A stretch of 64,000 nt of DNA from NCBI RefSeq assembly GCF_016774335.1, contig NZ_JAETWA010000046.1:62001-126000 (forward strand). Direction: 5' to 3'. The notes beneath the pieces were generated by a model. The model was not told the origin of the DNA. It was given only the letters and a program-made list of their open reading frames with translations, and ran no database searches. The position numbers were made by a program, and so were the translations under genes. Each line of letters opens with the position of its first letter. Within the stretch, counting starts at the first letter, position 1. This document shows positions 39,452 to 48,870 of this stretch, one piece after another. Origin of the DNA: Luteimonas saliphila (GTDB taxonomy: Bacteria; Pseudomonadota; Gammaproteobacteria; Xanthomonadales; Xanthomonadaceae).

Positions 39452-41661
39452 AAACAGGCGCACGCGCAATGAACAGCCGACGCGGCTTCCTGGCAGGCAG
39501 CGCGAGTGCCATCGCCGCGCTCGCGTTGCGCCCCTGGCGCGCGCTCGCCGGCGCCGCACGCTGGCCGCTGCCGCCGCAGCCGCCGCGGATCCCGACGCGG
39601 GTCGGCCGCTTCGGCCACGCGCGCATCGACGACTATGCCTGGCTGCGACCGAAGGACTGGCTGGCCGTGCTGCGCGAGCCCTCCTCGCTCGACGCGCCGA
39701 TCAGGGCCGCGGTCGAGGCCGAGAACCGCTACGCCGACGCGATGCTCGCACCCACCCAGCGCTTGCAGGATGTGCTGGCCGCGCGCATCGCCGAGCTCGA
39801 ACCGCTGGACCAGGCGCGCCTGGAGGTGCGTGCCGGCGACCATTTCTACTCCACGCGCCGCGCCGAAGGCAGCGAGTACGCCGCCCACCTGCGACGCCCG
39901 GTGTCGGGCGGGCCCGAACAGGTGCTGCTCGATCCGAACCTCGAATCGGCCGGTGGCGCGTACTACGCGCTGCACTGGAGCGAACCGGTGCGCAGCCACG
40001 ACGGTCGCCTGTTCGCCTGGTCGGAGGATCGCGTCGGCTCGGGCCAGTACACGATCCGCGTGCGCGAGATCGACAGCGGCCGCATGGTGACCGAGGTTGC
40101 GAGCGCCTACGGCACGTTCGCGCTGTCGCCCGACGGCCGCTGGCTGTTCTGGGTGGGCCGCGACGCGGTCGGCCGCGCCGCGAGCATCCATCGCCGCGAC
40201 CTGGCGAGCGGGCGCGACGCGCTGCTCTACGAGGAGCCCGACGCGGGCTTCTTCCTGCTCATGCGCACCACCGCGTCGGGACGCTACGTGGTGATGCGCA
40301 GCTACAACGGCGCGCAGTCCGAAGTTCGGCTGGTGTCGATGGACGCGCCGGAGTCGGCGCCGGTGCTGGTCGAGGCGCGGGCGCCCGGCCTGAACTACGA
40401 CGTCGACGACTGGAACGGCCGGCTGCTGGTGCTCACCGATGCCGACGGTGCGGTCGACTTCAAGTTGATGCAGGCCGACATCGCCGCCCCCGGCAAGGCG
40501 CACTGGCAGCCGCTGGTCAAGCACCAGGCCGGTCGCCTGATCACCGCGATCCACCCCTTCCGCGATGCGCTGGTGCGCGAGGAGTGGCGCGATGCGCACC
40601 ATCGCCTGGTGCTGATGCGGCGTGACGGTGGCGAACGCGAGATCGCGTTCGACGAGCCGGCCTACGCGCTGCGCGTGCCGGTGGCCCAGGCCTGGGATGC
40701 CGATGCGCTGGTGTTCGGCTACCAGTCGCCGCGCCTGCCGGAGGCCGCGCGCCGGCTGTCGCTGGGCGATGGCGTGGTGGAGACCTCGGCGCACGCGACC
40801 GTCGCCGCCTACGATCCCGCGCGCTACGAGGTCCGCCGCCTGTCCGCGCGCGCCGGGGATGGCGCCGAAGTGCCGATCACCGTGCTGATGCGCAAGGGTG
40901 CCGCCCTGGATGGAAGCGCCCCGCTGCTGCTGTATGCGTACGGGTCCTATGGCGCCTCGGTCGAGGCGCGCTTCCAGCCTTCGAGCATCGCGCTCGTCGA
41001 CCAGGGCTGGGTCTACGCGATCGCGCACGTACGCGGTGGCGCCGAGAAGGGCACCCACTGGTGGCGGTCGGTGCTCACACGCCGCAAGCGCACCACGTTC
41101 ACCGATTTCATCGCCTGCGCCGAGCACCTCGTCGCGCAGGACTACACGGCGCCGCGGCGCATCGTGGTGCGCGGTATGTCCGCCGGCGGGCTGCTCGCCG
41201 GCGCGGTCTACGCCATGCGGCCCGGGCTGTGGGGCGGCGTGATCGCCGAGGTGCCGTTCGTCGACCCGCTCAACACCATGGAGCACTTCGACAGCCATCC
41301 GCTGGGCGTGGGCGCGATTCCGATCTGGGGCGACCCCCGCATCCCCGAAGATCACGCCGCGATGCAGGCCTGGGCGCCCTACGAACAGCTCGGGCCGGCG
41401 GCGTATCCGGCCCTGCTGGCGACCGGCAGCGTCGCCGACGAGCGCGTCGGCTTCTACGAGCCGCTGAAGTTCGCGGTCAAGGCGCGCGCGCTGACCACCG
41501 CCGCGCGGCCGATCATGGTCCGCATCGCGATGGCGTCGGGACATGCCGGCGACAGCGGCGCGAGCGCTGCCCGTGCGCAGGAAGCGCGGCTGTACGCCTT
41601 CGCGAGCTGGGCGGCGGACGACCGCTGGGGCACCGTGCCGCAGCGGCCCGGCGACGACTGA
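39448..41661 (+). CDS. S9 prolyl oligopeptidase family peptidase, Tat-exported
   Basis: 737 residues. An N-terminal twin-arginine signal (NSRRGFLAGSASAIAALAL) predicts export folded. An ATG at 39469 would start right at this signal; the ATG at 39448 overlaps the amidase stop. A seven-bladed propeller (residues of about 75-430) precedes the alpha/beta-hydrolase domain with the triad Ser578 (RGMSAGGLL), Asp664 (GSVADERVGF) and His699 (ASGHAGDSG). Overall it resembles oligopeptidase B (protease II), which cleaves short peptides after basic residues. Exported relatives with a Tat signal are common in this bacterial group. Confidence 0.92.
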   Translation: MKTGARAMNSRRGFLAGSASAIAALALRPWRALAGAARWPLPPQPPRIPTRVGRFGHARIDDYAWLRPKDWLAVLREPSSLDAPIRAAVEAENRYADAMLAPTQRLQDVLAARIAELEPLDQARLEVRAGDHFYSTRRAEGSEYAAHLRRPVSGGPEQVLLDPNLESAGGAYYALHWSEPVRSHDGRLFAWSEDRVGSGQYTIRVREIDSGRMVTEVASAYGTFALSPDGRWLFWVGRDAVGRAASIHRRDLASGRDALLYEEPDAGFFLLMRTTASGRYVVMRSYNGAQSEVRLVSMDAPESAPVLVEARAPGLNYDVDDWNGRLLVLTDADGAVDFKLMQADIAAPGKAHWQPLVKHQAGRLITAIHPFRDALVREEWRDAHHRLVLMRRDGGEREIAFDEPAYALRVPVAQAWDADALVFGYQSPRLPEAARRLSLGDGVVETSAHATVAAYDPARYEVRRLSARAGDGAEVPITVLMRKGAALDGSAPLLLYAYGSYGASVEARFQPSSIALVDQGWVYAIAHVRGGAEKGTHWWRSVLTRRKRTTFTDFIACAEHLVAQDYTAPRRIVVRGMSAGGLLAGAVYAMRPGLWGGVIAEVPFVDPLNTMEHFDSHPLGVGAIPIWGDPRIPEDHAAMQAWAPYEQLGPAAYPALLATGSVADERVGFYEPLKFAVKARALTTAARPIMVRIAMASGHAGDSGASAARAQEARLYAFASWAADDRWGTVPQRPGDD

Positions 41662-41819
41662 GCGCCACCGCGGTCCTGGGTGCTGGCCTGAACGCGACGG
41701 CACGCGACCCTCGCGACGTGGGGCGTCGTTCGGCGATCGCCAACGGCATCTACGGCCAGGGCCGGCAGCTCGTCGCCACGGTCACCCGGCGGCTGCGAAC
41801 ACGGCTGCCGGCACGGCGC

Positions 41820-42413
41820 TCACGTCTCGCGCTGGCCACGCATCCAGGCGGTGAGTGCGTCGTCTTCGTGCCGGGCCAGGATCTCCTCGAACGTCCCCGG
41901 GGTCTCGTCCTGGCCCAGCTTGAACGTGGCATGCGCCTGTTCGACGTGGGCGCGGAATGCGACGATCTGCTCACGCAGCAGTTCGTAGCGCGCGCCCAGG
42001 CGCGAGACCGTCCACGGGTCGGGCCGCCCGGCCTCGAGGTGCGCGGCCAGACGTTCGAGCGCGGCGTCGGTTTCGCCCGGCACGAATTGGATCCGGGCCT
42101 CGAAGCGGGCCACCGCATAGTTCCAGGTCGGGCCCCAGTCCGGCTTCGAGACCAGCCGTGGCGCGATGTAGCCCTGCGGCCCCTGGAACAGCAACAACGC
42201 GCGCGGCGCGGCCTGCAGGGCCGAGTGCAGTGGATTGCGGCGCGCAAGGTGGCCGAACAGCGACACGATGCGGCCATCGCCGCCGCATTCGGCGAGCAGC
42301 GGCAGCGGCGTCGCGGGGACGTCGACGTCGCGCGGCACGACCCACGCCAGCGGGTAGGCGTCGACCAGCGCGCGCACGTCGCCCGGGTTGCGTGGATCGT
42401 ACGGCGACGTCAT
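41820..42413 (-). CDS. PaiB-family FMN-binding protein
   Basis: 197 residues of the PaiB/FMN-binding negative regulator type: MTSPYDPRNPGDVRALVDAY, LFGHLARRNPLHSAL, GPQGYIAPRLVSKPDWGPTW and TFKLGQDE. These have a split-barrel FMN fold; in Bacillus, PaiB represses sporulation and protease genes, while the direct action elsewhere is unclear. Its ATG overlaps the stop of the alpha/beta hydrolase gene, so the two share an mRNA. The 158-bp gap to the S9 peptidase (convergent) holds no gene. Confidence 0.88.
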   Translation of the reverse strand: MTSPYDPRNPGDVRALVDAYPLAWVVPRDVDVPATPLPLLAECGGDGRIVSLFGHLARRNPLHSALQAAPRALLLFQGPQGYIAPRLVSKPDWGPTWNYAVARFEARIQFVPGETDAALERLAAHLEAGRPDPWTVSRLGARYELLREQIVAFRAHVEQAHATFKLGQDETPGTFEEILARHEDDALTAWMRGQRET

Positions 42414-43387
42414 GGCGCCGACAGTCTCGTCTTCAGCCAGTGGGCGGCATCGTCCAGCGCGCGGCTGGCGAGGTCGGAGATCGACATCGCCTCCAGGAAG
42501 CTGTGGGTCGCGCCGGGGTACACGCGCGTCTCGGTCGCGACGCCGGCATCTTGCAGCGCGGCGGCCATGCGGTGGTTGCCGTCGGCGAGGATGTCGCATT
42601 CGGCGATCGCCAGAAACGCCGGCGGAAGTCCGCGCAGGTCGGCCAGCAGCGGCATCGCCAGGGGATCGGCGCGATCGCGGTCGCTGCGCAGGTAGTTGCC
42701 CCAGAAGCGGTGCATCTCCGCCGCTTCGAGCATGTAGGCCGGGCCGTCGTAGCGCTCCCACGACGCCGAGTGGCGGTCGGTGTACACGCCATAGTTGAGC
42801 ACCATCGCCGACAGCAGCGGTTGGCCGGCTGCGCGCAGCCGCAGCTGGCTGGCGATCGCCAGGTTGGCGCCGGCCGAATCGCCTCCGATCGCGAGCCGCG
42901 AAGCGTCGATGCCGTGCGCCGCGTCATGCGCGCGCAGCCAGTCGAGCACGTCGACGGTCTCGTCGAGCGCACGCGGGAACTTCGCCTCCGGCGACAGGCT
43001 GTAGTCCACGGCGACCACCGTCACGCCGGCGCGCGCGGCATACTCGCGCATCAGCCGGTCGTGGGTGTCGATGTCGAACATCGTCCAGCCGCCGCCGTGC
43101 AGGTACACCAGGGTCGGGGAGGGCGCCGCCGGCACCGCCGGTTTCAGGATGCGGATGCGGGTGAGCAACGCGCCGACCCGGAGCTCCTCGGTGGCGGCCA
43201 TGGCGGGTCCGCCGCGGCCCCACTGCTCGCGCACCTGCGCGGCGATCCGGCGGGCCTCCGGCAGCGGCAGCGAGGACAATCCGGGGAACGCGGCGTAGCC
43301 GGCGTTCATCCGCTGCAGGAACCGGCGGATCTGCGGGTCGACGTCGTCCTGCCCCGACGCGCGGTCCTGTCCGCTCGCGTTGTCCAT
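42410..43387 (-). CDS. HSL-type alpha/beta hydrolase (acetyl esterase)
   Basis: 325 residues with the hormone-sensitive-lipase signature: YLHGGGWTMFD for the oxyanion hole, GGDSAGANLA for the serine, and DILADGN and GATHSFLE for Asp and His. The ATG at 43387 has GGGAGAGG upstream. It is the first gene of a two-gene unit with the PaiB-like gene, divergent from an AraC regulator 175 bp away. It should be a cytoplasmic carboxylesterase on short acyl esters. Confidence 0.91.
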   Translation of the reverse strand: MDNASGQDRASGQDDVDPQIRRFLQRMNAGYAAFPGLSSLPLPEARRIAAQVREQWGRGGPAMAATEELRVGALLTRIRILKPAVPAAPSPTLVYLHGGGWTMFDIDTHDRLMREYAARAGVTVVAVDYSLSPEAKFPRALDETVDVLDWLRAHDAAHGIDASRLAIGGDSAGANLAIASQLRLRAAGQPLLSAMVLNYGVYTDRHSASWERYDGPAYMLEAAEMHRFWGNYLRSDRDRADPLAMPLLADLRGLPPAFLAIAECDILADGNHRMAAALQDAGVATETRVYPGATHSFLEAMSISDLASRALDDAAHWLKTRLSAP

Positions 43388-43562
43388 GGCCTCTCCCTTC
43401 GAGCGCATACGGTAGCGCCGCGGCCGCGAAACCGGCTGGCCGGGACAGGCCGAAGACTCTCGTGGTCGGGCCAGATGGCACCGTACCGCCCGTGCGACCT
43501 TGCGCGACCCGCGCGATTGGAGTGTGATCGATGCGGCATCCAGGGGCACGACGCGGCAGGCG

Positions 43563-44321
43563 ATGAAGCACAGTCAGGACTATCCGCTGAAGGCCAGGCC
43601 GATGATCGGACTCGAGGACGAGTACCCGGCCGGCTTCGTCGATCCCGGTCATTGCCATGCGCACGCGCAGTTCCTGTACGCCTGCGCCGGGGTGATGTCG
43701 GTGGTCACGCCGCGCACCAGCCTCGTGATCCCGCCGCAGCGCGCGGTCTGGCTTCCTGCCGGGATGATGCACGAGGTGTCCTGCCGCGGCGCGGTGTCCC
43801 TGCGCACGCTGTACATCGATCCCACGCACGATGCCGATCCTGACAGCTGCCGCGTGCTGGAAGTGTCCGACTTCCTGAAGGCGCTGGTGCTGGAAGTGGT
43901 GAAGTTCCCGACCGAGTACGACCTCGAAGGCCGCGAAGGCCGGATCGTCGCGCTGCTGCTTGACGAGATCCGCAGGATGCCGAACGCGCCCTACCACGTG
44001 CCGATGCCGTCCGACCTGCGGCTGGTACGCGTGTGCCAGGCGATCATCGCCAATCCGGCCGACCAGCGCGACATCGACGCATGGTCGTCGCTGATCGGCA
44101 TGAGCCGCCGCACCTTCACCCGCGCGTTCAAGCAGGAACTGGGCATGGGCTTCGCCCTCTGGCGGCAGCAGGCGCGGCTGATGGAGGCGGTGTCGCTGCT
44201 CGCTGCCGGCCGGTCGATCACCTCGGTGGCCCTGGACGTGGGCTACGAGAGCCCCAGCGCGTTCACCGCGATGTTCCATCGCGCCTTCGGCGAGCCGCCC
44301 AGCGTCTACGTGTCGCGCTGA
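43563..44321 (+). CDS. AraC-family transcriptional regulator
   Basis: 252 residues. The N-terminal cupin sensor (HCHAHAQFLYACAGVMSVVT; IPPQRAVWLPAGMMHEV) precedes two helix-turn-helix motifs (WSSLIGMSRRTFTRAFKQEL; ITSVALDVGYESPSAFTAMF). The frame opens at a TTG (43500), but the ATG at 43563 is the likely start. It is divergent from the esterase/PaiB unit and presumably controls it. Stretches such as HAHAQ...GVM and PPQRAVWLPAG are typical of a subfamily common in proteobacteria whose ligands are unknown. Confidence 0.92.
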   Translation: MKHSQDYPLKARPMIGLEDEYPAGFVDPGHCHAHAQFLYACAGVMSVVTPRTSLVIPPQRAVWLPAGMMHEVSCRGAVSLRTLYIDPTHDADPDSCRVLEVSDFLKALVLEVVKFPTEYDLEGREGRIVALLLDEIRRMPNAPYHVPMPSDLRLVRVCQAIIANPADQRDIDAWSSLIGMSRRTFTRAFKQELGMGFALWRQQARLMEAVSLLAAGRSITSVALDVGYESPSAFTAMFHRAFGEPPSVYVSR

Positions 44322-44382
44322 GCGGCGGCACCGGACCCGGCCGGGTGCGACGCCGGAGGAACGCCGCCACGAATCCCGCGCC

Positions 44383-44664
44383 TCAGCGCCGCCGCTCGCC
44401 GAAGCGTCCGGCCATCGCGCGCAGTTCCTCCGGCGTCAGGCGGCCGTCGCCGTCGGTATCGAGCGTGTCGAAATTCTTGTAGATGCGCGGCAGGCCGGCC
44501 TCGGCCTCGGCCCGGTCGATGACGCCGTCGCCGTTGCGGTCGGCCGCCTGCCAGCGTTCCAGGATCTTCTGCCGTTGTGCGTCGCTCAGCTGGCGCTGGG
44601 CGCAGGCGGACGAGGAGAGGGCGGCGAGCGCGAGGGCGGTCGCCAACAGGATGGACATGCGCAT
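44383..44664 (-). CDS. Secreted EF-hand protein
   Basis: 93 residues. A signal peptide (ILLATALALAALSSSACAQ) is followed by two EF-hand loops with canonical calcium ligands, DRNGDGVIDRAE and DTDGDGRLTPEE. The Cys before the cleavage site does not fit a standard lipobox. It should bind calcium in the periplasm. It lies 95 bp downstream of the glycine-rich secreted protein on the same strand. Confidence 0.88.
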   Translation of the reverse strand: MRMSILLATALALAALSSSACAQRQLSDAQRQKILERWQAADRNGDGVIDRAEAEAGLPRIYKNFDTLDTDGDGRLTPEELRAMAGRFGERRR

Positions 44665-44759
44665 GGAAGTTTCTCTGGTTGCGTTGAAAGGAAAGAGCGT
44701 CGCGGACGGCGTGGGGCCAGCGCTCGGGGGAGGAGCACCGTCCGCGACGCGAGGAGAAC

Positions 44760-45338
44760 TCAGCGGCCGCGGCAGGCGATGGCGTCGCCTGCGGCACTGG
44801 TGCAGGTCGCCGTGCGGACCACCACGCCGTCGCCGATGGTGGTCGTGGCGTCGTACCGGTTGCCGTTGGCGCCGGTGGCCTGGGTGCTGCGGCTGCCATC
44901 GACGTGGCCGTCGGCATCGCGCGCGATGCTGCCCGAGGTGTGGGCGCTGCCGCCGTTGCGACCGTGCACGTAGGCGCTGCCCTGGCGGCCGGCACTGCCG
45001 TCGGCATTGCGATGGAAGCTGCCGCGGCGCGCGGCTTCGCCGCCGTGGGCGCCGTACACGACACGCGCGCTGCGCCCGGCGACGTTGCGGTCGCCGTCGC
45101 CGGCGATGCCGCGACGCAGCGCGGTCACGCCCGCGTCGCCGCTGGCCACGAGTCGGCCTCGCGCGTAACCGCCGTGCCCGTCGGTGCCTGCCGCACGGGT
45201 CGCGGCGATCCGGCCGCCGTCGGCGCCGTGGGCGACGACGCGTCCGCGCACGCGTTCGGCCGACGCCCCGGGGACGATGCCGGCGATCGCGCCGAACATC
45301 GTCAGCGCGGCCAGCAGGATCGGGGTCTTGTTCATGGC
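44760..45338 (-). CDS. Glycine/arginine-rich secreted protein, unknown function
   Basis: 192 residues from MNKTPILLAALTMFGAIAGI with AGGAG upstream of the ATG (45338). After a signal peptide (ending about VPGASA) the protein is low-complexity, rich in Gly, Ala, Arg and Ser, with loosely repeated DG/GxxG segments (GTDGHGGYARGR, NADGSAGRQGSAYVHGRNGG, DADGHVDGSRSTQA). It ends with a small segment holding two cysteines (RTATCTSAAGDAIACRGR). I do not recognise it. The divergent two-component genes next to it suggest it could be a regulated envelope protein. Confidence 0.72.
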   Translation of the reverse strand, partial: AMNKTPILLAALTMFGAIAGIVPGASAERVRGRVVAHGADGGRIAATRAAGTDGHGGYARGRLVASGDAGVTALRRGIAGDGDRNVAGRSARVVYGAHGGEAARRGSFHRNADGSAGRQGSAYVHGRNGGSAHTSGSIARDADGHVDGSRSTQATGANGNRYDATTTIGDGVVVRTATCTSAAGDAIACRGR

Positions 45339-45523
45339 GTACTCCTGTCTCGGGGGAGCGGTGCGCTGCGCACCGCGTGCCGTCATCCTCGCCAGCCGGC
45401 GCCGGCCGGGTGTGTCGTCTTTGCGAGCGGATGTGTCGCCGTCGCGGCATCGAAACATCCGCTTACAGTTCGGCCGCGGCGGCGTGTTTGCGGGGGCGCT
45501 GCCGGCCGGCGATAGTGCGCCGC

Positions 45524-46243
45524 ATGGTCGAAGACGCCCCCCGGATCCTGCTGGTCGACGACGACGAGCGCCTGCGCGAGCTGCTGCTGCGCTACCTGCA
45601 GACGCAGGGATTCGAGGCGCGCGGCGCCGGCAACGGCATGCAGATGCGCCAGGCGCTGGCCCGCGGCCACTACGACCTGATCGTGCTCGACCTGATGCTG
45701 CCCGGCGAGGACGGGCTGGACATCTGCCGGCGCCTGCGCGGCCAGGGCGATACCACGCCGATCGTGATGCTGACCGCGAAGGGCGACGAGATCGACCGCA
45801 TCGTCGGGCTCGAGATCGGCGCCGACGACTACCTGCCCAAGCCGGTCAATCCGCGCGAACTGCTGGCGCGGATCCGCGCGGTGCTGCGGCGCGCACCGGG
45901 CGTGATGGCGGGCGCGCCGCAGCCCGATGGCGGGCAGGTCGTGTTCGGACGATTCCAGCTGGACCTGGCCACGCGCGAGTTGCGCCGCGAAGGCGAACCG
46001 CTGCGGATCACCTCCGGCGAGTTCGCCGTGCTCGCGGTGCTGGTGCGGCATGCGCGGCAACCGCTGAGCCGCGACCGGCTGATGAGCCTGGCGCGCGGCC
46101 GCGAACACGATGCGTTCGAGCGCAGCATCGATGTCGCCATCGCCCGCCTGCGCAAGCTGATCGAGGACGACCCGAAGCAGCCGCGGATCCTGCAGACGGT
46201 GTGGGGCGTGGGCTACGTGTTCGTGCCGCCGGAGGCGCCATGA
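45524..46243 (+). CDS. OmpR-type response regulator
   Basis: 239 residues. The receiver domain has the acidic pair LLVDDDERL, phospho-acceptor Asp56 (LIVLDLMLPGEDG) and the switch lysine in DDYLPKPVNP. The C-terminal winged helix (FQLDLATRELRREGEPLRIT; RSIDVAIARLRKLIEDDPKQ; VWGVGYVF) binds DNA. The length and the LPKPVNPRELLARIRAVLRR segment place it close to OmpR. The histidine kinase start overlaps its stop (ATGA). A GTG 9 nt upstream in frame is an alternative start. Confidence 0.95.
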   Translation: MVEDAPRILLVDDDERLRELLLRYLQTQGFEARGAGNGMQMRQALARGHYDLIVLDLMLPGEDGLDICRRLRGQGDTTPIVMLTAKGDEIDRIVGLEIGADDYLPKPVNPRELLARIRAVLRRAPGVMAGAPQPDGGQVVFGRFQLDLATRELRREGEPLRITSGEFAVLAVLVRHARQPLSRDRLMSLARGREHDAFERSIDVAIARLRKLIEDDPKQPRILQTVWGVGYVFVPPEAP

Positions 46244-47496
46244 ACGCACCACGCTCGGTGTTCGCGCAACTGGCGCTGGTGATCGCGCTGGTGCTCGCCG
46301 GCGCGGCGACCTTGGCGCTGCTCCTGGGCCGCGAGTTCGCCGCGCGCCCGGCCACCGCGCAGCTGCTGCGCAATGTCGACGGCCTCGCCGACGCCGTGGA
46401 AGCGCTGGCCCGCGACGGCCGCCGCACGCAGGCGCTGCAACGGCTGAGCGCCGCCGGCATCGAACTGCGCGAGGACGCGCCCGCCGCGGTGCGCACGCGG
46501 CCGCTGGCGGTGATGCGCCGGTTCGAGGCGCGCGCGCGCGCGGTGCTGGGTCCGGAGCGCGACCTGCGCCTGGGCGACGGCGACGCCGGCAACGTGCTGT
46601 GGCTGCGGCTGGAGCTGTCGCCGCCGGTCTGGGTGGCGTTGGTGCACGATCGGCGCGGCGCCGGCGTGCGCCGGTTCTCGGCGTTGATGCTGGCAGGCTG
46701 CGTGCTGCTGGTCTGGGCCGCGGCCGCCCACTTCGCGCGGCGGCTGGTGCAGCCGTTGCGGCGACTGGCGGATGCGGCGCCGGCGCTGGTGCGCGGCGAG
46801 GATGCCGTGCCCGCGCTCGGGCCCGCGCCGGCAGAGGTGGTCGAACTCGCGCGCTCGCTCGGAGAGGCGAACCGCGAGGTGCGCGAGGCGGCGGAGGAGC
46901 GCATGGTGATGCTGGCCGGCATATCGCACGACCTGCGCACGCCGCTGACCCGGCTGCAGTACGCGCTGGCGCTGGTGCCGGACACCGATCGCGAGCTGCA
47001 GGCGGGCATGTACCGCGACATCGCCGAGATCGACGCGATCCTGTCGCAGTTCATCGCCTATGCGCGCGACGGTCGCGACGAGAACGTGGAGCTGGTCGAC
47101 CTCGTGCAGGTCTGCCGCAACGCGCTGGCCGCCGGCGAGGGCGAGTGGGCGGTCGACCTGCCGGACTCGGCGCCGATCCACGGGCGGCCCATGGTGCTGC
47201 TGCGCGCGGTCGAGAACCTGGTGGTGAACGCCGGCCGCCACGGCGCGCCACCGCTGTCGCTGTCGCTGTCGCGCGACGGCGACGCCTGGTGCGTCGAGGT
47301 GGCCGATGCCGGCCCCGGCATTCCGGACGAACAGGTGCAGCGCGTGCAGCGGCCGTTCGTGCACGGCGATCGCGGCGGTTCCGGCCTGGGCCTGGCGATC
47401 GTCGCGCGCGTGGCGCGCCAGCACCACGGCGAACTGCGCCTGCTGTCGCAGGCCCCGCGCGGCCTGCGCGCGCAGATGCGCCTGCGCGGCGCCTGA
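46240..47496 (+). CDS. EnvZ-type sensor histidine kinase
   Basis: 418 residues. The N-terminal membrane helix (LALVIALVLAGAATLALLL), a periplasmic domain of about 115 residues, a second helix (ALMLAGCVLLVWAAAAHFAR), HAMP, the dimerisation box with His230 (GISHDLRTPLTRLQYAL) and the ATPase domain (N box ENLVVNAGRHG, DAGPGIP, GGSGLGLAI). It pairs with the OmpR-like regulator. The small secreted proteins divergent from it are candidates for its regulon. The periplasmic domain is basic and arginine-rich and gives no clue to the signal. Confidence 0.94.
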   Translation: MNAPRSVFAQLALVIALVLAGAATLALLLGREFAARPATAQLLRNVDGLADAVEALARDGRRTQALQRLSAAGIELREDAPAAVRTRPLAVMRRFEARARAVLGPERDLRLGDGDAGNVLWLRLELSPPVWVALVHDRRGAGVRRFSALMLAGCVLLVWAAAAHFARRLVQPLRRLADAAPALVRGEDAVPALGPAPAEVVELARSLGEANREVREAAEERMVMLAGISHDLRTPLTRLQYALALVPDTDRELQAGMYRDIAEIDAILSQFIAYARDGRDENVELVDLVQVCRNALAAGEGEWAVDLPDSAPIHGRPMVLLRAVENLVVNAGRHGAPPLSLSLSRDGDAWCVEVADAGPGIPDEQVQRVQRPFVHGDRGGSGLGLAIVARVARQHHGELRLLSQAPRGLRAQMRLRGA

Positions 47497-47524
47497 TCCC
47501 TCTCGACACTTGCAAGAAACTCCG

Positions 47525-48448
47525 ATGAGACCCTCCCTGCCACTGGTCATCGCCGTCCTCGCCGCCGGGCTCGCGATGCTGGCCTCGGCCTGCGTACCCG
47601 TGGTCGCGCAGGGGTTTCGCGAACGGTTGCAGCGCGCGCGCGAAGCCTCGCTGCGTCCGGCCGCGCAGCCGCCGGCGTTGCCCGCGGGTGCGCGCCGGGT
47701 CGCCGACCTGGCGTACGGCGATGATCCGCGCCAGACCTTCGATGCCTACCTCCCGGCGCAGGCGCGCGGCGCGCCGGTCCTGCTGTTCGTGCACGGCGGC
47801 GGCTGGGCCCACGGCAACAAGGACAACCCCGGCAACATCCCGGACAAGGCCGGGTACTGGCTGCCGAAGGGCTACGTACTCGTCTCCACCAACTACCGCA
47901 TGCGACCCGACACCACGCCGCTGGACCAGGCGCGCGACATCGCCCGCGCGCTGGCGGCGGTGCAGCGGCATGCGCCCGACTGGAACGCGGATCCTGCGCG
48001 CGTGGTGCTGATGGGCCATTCGGCGGGCGCGCACTTGGCGGCGCTGGTGGCGGCATCGCCCACGCTGTGGCGGCAAGCCGGTGCGTCGCGTCCGCTCGGC
48101 GTGGTGTCGCTAGACAGCGGCGCGCTGGACGTGCCGGACCTGATGCGACGCCCGCGCATCCCGCAGCTCTACCATCGCGCCTTCGGCGACGACCCCGACG
48201 ACTGGATCGCCGCCTCCCCGCACCACCAGCTCACGCGCGAGGGCTCGCCGATGCTGCTGGTCTGCTCCACGCGCAGGCCCGATGCCTGCCCGCAGGGGCG
48301 GGCGATGCAGCAGAAAGCGTCGGCGCTGGGCGTGCGCATCGAGGTACTCGAGCAGGATCTCTCGCACGGCGAGGTCAACCGCCTGCTCGGCACGCGCTCG
48401 GACTACACCGAGGCGGTGGACCGGTTCATCCGGTCGCTGCCCGACTGA
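47525..48448 (+). CDS. Exported alpha/beta hydrolase
   Basis: 307 residues with an N-terminal hydrophobic signal (LPLVIAVLAAGLAMLASACV) that may be a lipoprotein signal. The fold is BD-FAE/HSL-like: LLFVHGGGWAHGN for the oxyanion hole, LMGHSAGAHLAALVA for the serine. The His is probably in the LSHGEVN segment and an Asp lies upstream of it. It starts 28 nt after the kinase stop, so it may be cotranscribed. The 3' side is followed by a tandem repeat array. It acts as an esterase of unknown substrate in the envelope. Confidence 0.88.
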   Translation: MRPSLPLVIAVLAAGLAMLASACVPVVAQGFRERLQRAREASLRPAAQPPALPAGARRVADLAYGDDPRQTFDAYLPAQARGAPVLLFVHGGGWAHGNKDNPGNIPDKAGYWLPKGYVLVSTNYRMRPDTTPLDQARDIARALAAVQRHAPDWNADPARVVLMGHSAGAHLAALVAASPTLWRQAGASRPLGVVSLDSGALDVPDLMRRPRIPQLYHRAFGDDPDDWIAASPHHQLTREGSPMLLVCSTRRPDACPQGRAMQQKASALGVRIEVLEQDLSHGEVNRLLGTRSDYTEAVDRFIRSLPD

Positions 48449-48500
48449 CGTCCGGAACGTGGATTGCGACCGGCGGCGGGCGCGGGCGTGGGACGTGGCG

Positions 48501-48870
48501 GAATCCCTGCGTCGCCCGGGTAAGGCGAAGCCGCACCCGGGATGGGGCGCGGCGAGTGTGCCCGGACCCGGATGCGCCCTGCGGGCTTATCCGGGCTACG
48601 TGGTGGAATCCGGCGTCGCCCGGGCAAGGCGAAGCCGGACCCGGGATGGGGCGCGACGGGTGTGCCCGGACCCCGGATGCGCCCTGCGGGCTTATCCGGG
48701 CTACGTGGTGGAATCCGGCGTGCCCGGGCAAGGCGAAGCCGCACCCGGGATGGGGCGCGGCGGGTGTGCCCGGACCCCGGATGCGCCCTGCGGGCTTATC
48801 CGGGCTACGTGGTGGAATCCGGCGTGCCCGGGCAAGGCGAAGCCGCACCGGGAATGGGGCGCGACGGGCA
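48501..48870. repeat. 105-bp tandem repeat array (about 3.5 copies) of REP-like units
   Basis: GAATCC landmarks recur at 48501, 48606, 48711 and 48815, giving periods of 105, 105 and 104 bp. Each unit holds two palindromes: one with CCCGGG ends around AAGGCGAAGCCG, and one with CCGGAT/ATCCGG ends around GCGCCCTGCGGGC. The array fills most of the 500-bp gap between the hydrolase and the CadC-like gene. A single further copy of the CCCGGG palindrome lies at 53146-53170. No gene is supported in the gap. Confidence 0.9.
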
